From positions 1-7,187 of the forward strand of contig JBLIOL010000285.1 in NCBI GenBank assembly GCA_047639615.1: a stretch of DNA of 7,187 bases, in the 5' to 3' direction. A program made the position numbers and the translations under genes. Every line of letters begins with the position of its first letter. Position 1 is the stretch's first letter. Below, one piece after another: positions 1 through 4,327 of this stretch. The notes below the pieces were generated by a model. It searched no databases, was not told where the DNA came from, and saw only the letters and a program-made list of their open reading frames with translations. The DNA is from CAYWNK01 sp047639615. Lineage in GTDB: Bacteria; Planctomycetota; UBA1135; GCA-002686595.

Positions 1-519
1 GCGTGCGGCGTCGAGGGAGCGCTCGCTGGGTTCGAGGCGCTCCAGCCCCGCACGCAGGCGGATCGTGTTGCGATTGAATGACGAGAGCACGTCCACGCGG
101 TCGTTGACCGCCACGAGCATCATCTCGTCCTCGAAGCTGCGGCCCTCTACGAATTCGGCGGCGCGCTCCATGAGCATGTCGAAGCGCGTGCGACCGGTCT
201 CGGGGTCCTCCAGAGCATTCATGGAGGCGGAGGTGTCGAGCAGCAGCACGATGCTCTCCTTCTTGACCGAGGCCAGCTCGAAAGCGGGCTGGCTCAGGGC
301 GAAGACGATCGAGCCTAGGATCAAGAGCTGCAACAGCAGGGAGTAGAGCCGTTTGAGGCGCTGGAAGAGTGAACGAGCGCGGGTCTCCACCAGCAGCTCT
401 TCCCAGAGGCGCAGGTAGGGCACGCTCTCGCGGCGGCGCTTGACCTTGAGGATGTAGAGCACCGTGACCGGCAAGGCCAGGGCGCCGAGTCCCAGGAGTA
501 GGGGGGCGGCGAAGTTCAA
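1..519 (-). CDS. BatA-type membrane protein with VWA domain (3' end beyond window)
   Basis: This reading frame is open for 173 codons and runs off the left edge. The N-terminus matches the BatA (aerotolerance regulator N-terminal) pattern: a first membrane segment at about residues 3-24, the basic stretch KVKRRR, a conserved-looking PYLRLWEELL, then a second membrane segment at about 58-77 ending ALSQPAF. A VWA domain begins directly after it with IVLLLDTSASM, giving the MIDAS metal-site motif D-x-S-x-S at D95, S97 and S99. The start is TTG at 519-517. It overlaps the TGA stop of the DUF58 gene (TTGA), and no ATG or GTG exists in frame between it and an upstream stop, so translational coupling is likely. 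Proteins of this kind sit in the inner membrane with the VWA domain outside the bilayer and occur beside MoxR and DUF58 genes. The rest of the VWA domain and any further membrane segments are not visible. Family call is secure; exact role is inferred. Confidence 0.92.
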   Translation of the reverse strand, partial: MNFAAPLLLGLGALALPVTVLYILKVKRRRESVPYLRLWEELLVETRARSLFQRLKRLYSLLLQLLILGSIVFALSQPAFELASVKKESIVLLLDTSASMNALEDPETGRTRFDMLMERAAEFVEGRSFEDEMMLVAVNDRVDVLSSFNRNTIRLRAGLERLEPSERSLDAAR

Positions 520-1421
520 CCGACCACCCCGCCGCGGCGCAGGATGCGCATCACGAGCTCATCGAAATCGATGTCGGTGCGCGCGCGCACGTAGCCCATC
601 TCGTTGCGGATGCAGAAGGACTCGATCGAGCCCGCGAGTTTTTCGAAAGACGCTTCGTAGCGGGTGAGCAGGCTGTCCGTCACGTTGATCTCCTTGAAGT
701 CACCGGTCTCGGAGTCCACCAGGCGCAGGTCGCCGCGCAGGTCGGGCTTCTCCTCCTGGCGGTCCACCACGTGGATCACGTAGACGTCGTGGTGTTGGTA
801 GCGCAGATACTTGAGGGCTTGCTGGTAGCCGTCGAGGTCGAAGAAATCGCTGATCACGATCACCACGCCGCGGCGGCGTTCGCGCTTGACGAACTCGCGC
901 AGCACGGGCGCCATGCGCGTCTCGCCCACGGGCTCGACGCCCTTTAGGAACTCGAGCATGGGGAAGAGCTTCGAGCGGCCCTTGAGTCCCCAGCGTGCGT
1001 CCTCGATGCGCCCACCGAAGGGCAGCAGGTTGGCGGCGTCCATGTTGGCCATGCCGATGTACGCCAGGGCTGCGGCCACGGTCAGGCCGTAGTTCAGCTT
1101 GTGCGGCGTGCCGCGGTTCATGGACTCGGAGACGTCCACCAGCAGCGAGAGGTGCAGGTTCTCCTCCTCGCGGTAGAGCTTGAGGAAGACCTCCTCCAGG
1201 CGTCCGAAGAGGTGCCAGTCCACGCGCCGCGGGTCGTCACCGGCCACGTAGGCACGGTGATCGGCGAACTCGGCGCTGGAGCCCTTGCGGATAGACTTGC
1301 GGTCCGCACGCATGCGGCCCGAGAGGATCTTCTTGGCGACTACGTTGAGGAACTCGAGGCGCTTGAGGAAGTGCCCGTCGAACTCAAGCGGCGGGCGCGC
1401 TTGTGTTTCGGTGCGTGCCAA
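516..1421 (-). CDS. DUF58 family protein (VWA-like fold), partner of MoxR ATPase
   Basis: A 301-residue protein, near the usual DUF58 length. The hallmark region is present: KGSSAEFADHRAYVAGDD followed by PRRVDWHLFGR (about residues 46-74), which corresponds to the family signature around GDDPR-x-DW. A VWA-like segment follows, LLVDVSESM, with an intact D-x-S-x-S metal motif at D96, S98 and S100. A second strand, VVIVISDFFDLDG, matches the family's SDF element. No membrane segment is evident, so it is probably cytoplasmic or membrane-peripheral. The start is TTG at 1421-1419. An in-frame TAA lies two codons upstream and the conserved region begins about 13 residues in, so no other start fits. 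The MoxR stop ends three bases before this start and the BatA-like start overlaps this stop, so the three genes form one tight operon. DUF58 proteins are known mainly by association with MoxR ATPases; the biochemical function is not established. Confidence 0.95.
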   Translation of the reverse strand: MARTETQARPPLEFDGHFLKRLEFLNVVAKKILSGRMRADRKSIRKGSSAEFADHRAYVAGDDPRRVDWHLFGRLEEVFLKLYREEENLHLSLLVDVSESMNRGTPHKLNYGLTVAAALAYIGMANMDAANLLPFGGRIEDARWGLKGRSKLFPMLEFLKGVEPVGETRMAPVLREFVKRERRRGVVIVISDFFDLDGYQQALKYLRYQHHDVYVIHVVDRQEEKPDLRGDLRLVDSETGDFKEINVTDSLLTRYEASFEKLAGSIESFCIRNEMGYVRARTDIDFDELVMRILRRGGVVG

Positions 1422-1424
1422 GAG

Positions 1425-2441
<1,017 letters not shown>

Positions 2442-2517
2442 GATGGCGAGGTGGGGGGGCGAAGGGCGAAGTGTGCGCCTGAGTTTACGGGCAACGGGCG
2501 CGGTTGTGGGCGTAGTG
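2442..2517 (-). other. Leader region of the MoxR operon
   Basis: About 76 bases lie between the palindromic element and the MoxR start. I see no convincing sigma-70 promoter. A TAAACT hexamer on the minus strand could be a -10 box, but no matching -35 stands at the right distance. A homopolymer of seven G (plus strand 2453-2459) sits 11 bases from the start codon. Because an intrinsic terminator lies upstream at 2702-2742, the MoxR operon should need a promoter between there and 2441, either here or inside the repeat (inference). Confidence 0.4.
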
Positions 2518-2690
2518 GGGTGTTGCACATAGACGAGTTCGCGAGGCGTGCGCCATTTTTCGCGAGGCAAGGCGCTTCGAGCCCCTCGTAGCCGTAGTTA
2601 CTTGGGGGCCTGTAGTTACTTGGGGGCCTTAGCAACGCAGCATCGCGGGAGAGGGTGCTTGGCTCGCGAACTCGTCTATGTGCAACACCC
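2518..2690. repeat. 173-bp near-palindromic element with 28-bp perfect terminal inverted repeats (MITE/REP-like)
   Basis: The left arm 2518-2545 is the exact reverse complement of 2663-2690 over 28 bases, with 117 bp between them. Weaker symmetry continues inwards: the left inner arm to about 2585 and the right inner arm from about 2622 share blocks such as CGCGA, GGC and GCCCC at matching positions. The whole unit could therefore fold into one long imperfect hairpin with a short loop. The loop side holds an 18-bp tandem duplication. No transposase or credible ORF lies inside and no clear target-site duplication flanks the arms. Possibilities are a non-autonomous mobile repeat, a REP-like element, or a structured leader or insulator for the MoxR operon. 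The inverted repeat is certain; its nature is inference. Confidence 0.85.
2594..2629. repeat. Two exact tandem copies of an 18-bp unit
   Basis: The unit gtagttacttgggggcct occurs at 2594-2611 and again, without spacer, at 2612-2629. It lies in the central part of the 173-bp palindrome. Copy number could vary by slippage. A protein-binding site is possible but nothing in the sequence proves it. Confidence 0.9.
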
Positions 2691-2701
2691 TCCTAAGAAG
2701 A

Positions 2702-2742
2702 AACCCGTGGTCAGTGAGCAGAGCGCGCACCGACCACGGGTT
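2702..2742 (-). terminator. Intrinsic (Rho-independent) terminator of the upstream unit
   Basis: The stem is 11 bp and perfect: AACCCGTGGTC (2702-2712) pairs with 2732-2742. GTG/CAC at 2714-2716 and 2728-2730 can extend it after one mismatch. Read on the minus strand, the 3' arm is followed by TCTTCTTA, so with the final TT of the stem there is a U-rich tail. Read on the plus strand the tail is G-rich, so the terminator is one-directional. It begins 30 bases after the stop codon of the small gene and should end the TPR/coiled-coil transcription unit. Confidence 0.8.
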
Positions 2743-2772
2743 CCGTGGGGGAGAGACTTTGGGGGCTAGGCC

Positions 2773-3096
2773 CTACTCGTCTTCCTCTTTGGACTCCGCC
2801 TTCTCGGGCTCGATGCCCTCGAAGTACTTACGTACGTAGCGTTGGTAACCGGCGGGAATGTCTTGGCGTTGGATGGAATCTTCAGCGGCCTTCTTAGACG
2901 CCAAATAGACCTCCTTCTCCTGAGCCTGAGAACGGCTCCCGTCGTTAGCCACCTTGGTCTGGGTGAACGAGCTCTTGCCCGAACCCTGACGTGCTGTGAC
3001 CTTCTCTTCTTCCAGTGTTCCCTGTCGTTTTGTGCCTTCCTCACCGAGGAAGTCGCGCATCGTGCCGTTGCCGGCGTTGAGTGACGGTCGTGCCAC
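2773..3096 (-). CDS. Small hydrophilic protein with C-terminal IPAGYQRYVRKYF motif
   Basis: A 107-residue protein if it starts at GTG 3096; an internal ATG at 3060 would give 95 residues. It is polar and charged, has no signal peptide or membrane segment, and is probably disordered in its first 60 residues (many G, S, T, K, Q). The C-terminal IPAGYQRYVRKYFEGI (about 80-95) resembles a motif I associate with small proteins or C-terminal tails next to DUF4175-like coiled-coil proteins; that link is from memory and unproven. An acidic tail (EKAESKEEDE) follows. It lies 51 bases after the coiled-coil gene and 30 bases before a terminator, so it is probably last in that operon. No good Shine-Dalgarno supports either start. 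The frame is open further upstream to a TGA at 3124-3126, and beyond that TGA an in-frame ATG at 3147 directly follows the previous stop, so the original start may have been lost. Function unknown. Confidence 0.7.
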   Translation of the reverse strand: MARPSLNAGNGTMRDFLGEEGTKRQGTLEEEKVTARQGSGKSSFTQTKVANDGSRSQAQEKEVYLASKKAAEDSIQRQDIPAGYQRYVRKYFEGIEPEKAESKEEDE

Positions 3097-3147
3097 CTTG
3101 TGCGCTATTTTGCCTTTACCGCTTCACGGTTCTCCGGCTTTCCCCAT
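3097..3147 (-). other. Gap with possible disabled 5' extension of the small gene
   Basis: On the minus strand an ATG (3147-3145) directly abuts the TGA of the coiled-coil gene. It reads MGKAGEP, then TGA (3126-3124), then SGKGKIAHK, and runs in frame into the small protein that starts at GTG 3096. This could be a seven-codon leader ORF, a nonsense-mutated original start, or chance. No promoter or terminator is seen here. Confidence 0.4.
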
Positions 3148-4242
3148 TCACGTCGATGGGTCGTCGCAGTCGCAGGGTTTTAAGAAGTCGGCCGGATCCA
3201 TGTTCTCCAGGTCGGCTAGGTCGCCCTCAAAGGCCTCGAGGAAGTCCATGGTGTGGCCGAGCATGGCCGCATCCATTTTCAGGTTCATGAACTTCATGAA
3301 CTTGGCCTCGATCTCCTTCATCTTGGCCAACTCCTGTTCAAGCTCCTCCAGCTCCTCCTCGGAGGCGCCTTCCTTCTTCTTCTTCTCGATCTCGTCCTCA
3401 AGCTCCTTCATCTTCTCGCGGAGCTTGTTGAGGGCGTCTTGCCAGTCGCCCTTCTCCATCTCCTCGGAGATGTCCTTGTTCTCCTCCTTGAGGCCGGCGA
3501 GTAGCTCTTTGAGCTTCTTCTCGCCCTCCTTGGCGGCTTCTTCCTCGCGCTCGAGTTGGTCGAGGAGCTTGGCGACTTCCGCCATGGCGTCCTTCTTCTC
3601 CATCCCGCGCTCGGAGAGCTTGGCCTTGAGCTCGCGTAGCTGTTCGAGCATCTCCTTTTCGCGCTCGCTCAGCTTCTCGTTCTGCTCCTCGGAGAGAATG
3701 TCCTCGATGGCTTCCACTCCGGCGGCGAGCTTCGCTTCGAGAGCGGCCTCCACGGCTTGATCAGCGCTGCCGGGGCCACTCAGGAAGACGACTCCGAGGA
3801 GCATCAACAACGGCAAGGGCAGCCAGCGACCTTCGCGCGGCATGGAGTAGGCGTAGACCTGGGCCGGAGCCACCCGCGCCGTGGCGATGGCGGCATCCTC
3901 AACGAGGGCCTCCACCATGGGCGAGGAGGGACCGTCCATCAGCTCAACCGAGCTGGAGATGCGGTCCTTGAGTCCGGCGCTGTCGTCGTAATCCTTGGCC
4001 AGGGCTGCGGCACTGGGGCGCGTGAACCAGACGGTCAAGGCGCCCACGAGGGCGGCTGTTCCGAGCAGGGCCATGGCGAGCGAGGTCATTGGCGTTCCAG
4101 GGAACGCCAATAGCACCGCGGCGCCCGCAAGCAGCAGGTAGAACAGAGCCTGAAGGCCAACGGACACGAAGCGCGTCTGCATCCAACGCAGGCGCAGCTT
4201 GTCCAGGCTTTCCAGGATCGTTCGCTGAGTGCGATCTTTCAT
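3148..4242 (-). CDS. Membrane-anchored coiled-coil protein, DUF4175-like layout
   Basis: A 364-residue protein. Two hydrophobic segments lie at about 28-48 and 52-74 and a third at about 140-156. Between the second and third is AKDYDDSAGLKDRISSSVEL (83-101), which resembles the D-x-x-x-GLKDR element of DUF4175-type proteins. From about 164 to 318 the chain is almost wholly E, K, L, A and M with heptad-like spacing, a long coiled coil. A hydrophobic, Met-rich tail (FMKFMNLKMDAAMLGHTMDF) ends in a C-x-C pair, CDC at 357-359. The full DUF4175 family is much longer, so this is a short relative or only a similar architecture. The start chosen is ATG 4242, because GGTGGAG lies about 10 bases upstream; a start 11 codons earlier at 4275 is open but has unlikely sequence. 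It is probably an inner-membrane scaffold or partner of the nearby MoxR/BatA module (inference). The tract has an extreme purine bias on the coding strand. Confidence 0.88.
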   Translation of the reverse strand: MKDRTQRTILESLDKLRLRWMQTRFVSVGLQALFYLLLAGAAVLLAFPGTPMTSLAMALLGTAALVGALTVWFTRPSAAALAKDYDDSAGLKDRISSSVELMDGPSSPMVEALVEDAAIATARVAPAQVYAYSMPREGRWLPLPLLMLLGVVFLSGPGSADQAVEAALEAKLAAGVEAIEDILSEEQNEKLSEREKEMLEQLRELKAKLSERGMEKKDAMAEVAKLLDQLEREEEAAKEGEKKLKELLAGLKEENKDISEEMEKGDWQDALNKLREKMKELEDEIEKKKKEGASEEELEELEQELAKMKEIEAKFMKFMNLKMDAAMLGHTMDFLEAFEGDLADLENMDPADFLKPCDCDDPST

Positions 4243-4291
4243 GGGGCGAAGTCTCCACCCGCGGCGGGAATGCACGCGGGACGGGTTGGGG

Positions 4292-4316
4292 CCGGCGCAG
4301 GAGAAGCCTGCACCGG
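4292..4316 (-). other. Intercistronic hairpin between TPR and coiled-coil genes
   Basis: CCGGCGCAGG (4292-4301) pairs with 4307-4316 over 10 bases with one non-Watson-Crick pair, which becomes a G-U pair in minus-strand RNA, around a 5-base loop. It begins 11 bases after the TPR stop codon. No U-rich tail follows, so it is more likely an mRNA-stabilising or processing hairpin, or a partial attenuator, than a classical terminator. Confidence 0.55.
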
Positions 4317-4327
4317 AATACGTGTCA

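Noticed and set aside
2453..2459. Run of seven G as a phase-variable tract
   Set aside because: Short for slippage control in a GC-rich genome and outside the coding region; noted only as part of the leader.
2442..2570. N-terminal extension of MoxR by 43 residues from TTG 2570
   Set aside because: The extension runs through the inverted repeat, has no family similarity, and ATG 2441 gives the normal MoxR length.
2518..2690. Integron attC site or CRISPR unit
   Set aside because: The ends do not fit the attC core consensus GTTRRRY/RYYYAAC and a perfect 28-bp stem is untypical. There are only two arms in inverted orientation and no spaced direct-repeat array.
3097..3147. Selenocysteine UGA in the small gene's upstream frame
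   Set aside because: No obvious SECIS-like hairpin directly follows the UGA, and nothing suggests a redox enzyme.
2996..3760. Plus-strand Ser-rich ORF of 254 residues
   Set aside because: It is the antisense of the Glu/Lys coiled-coil tract, whose codons read as Ser and Phe backwards. No domain, no plausible start signal.
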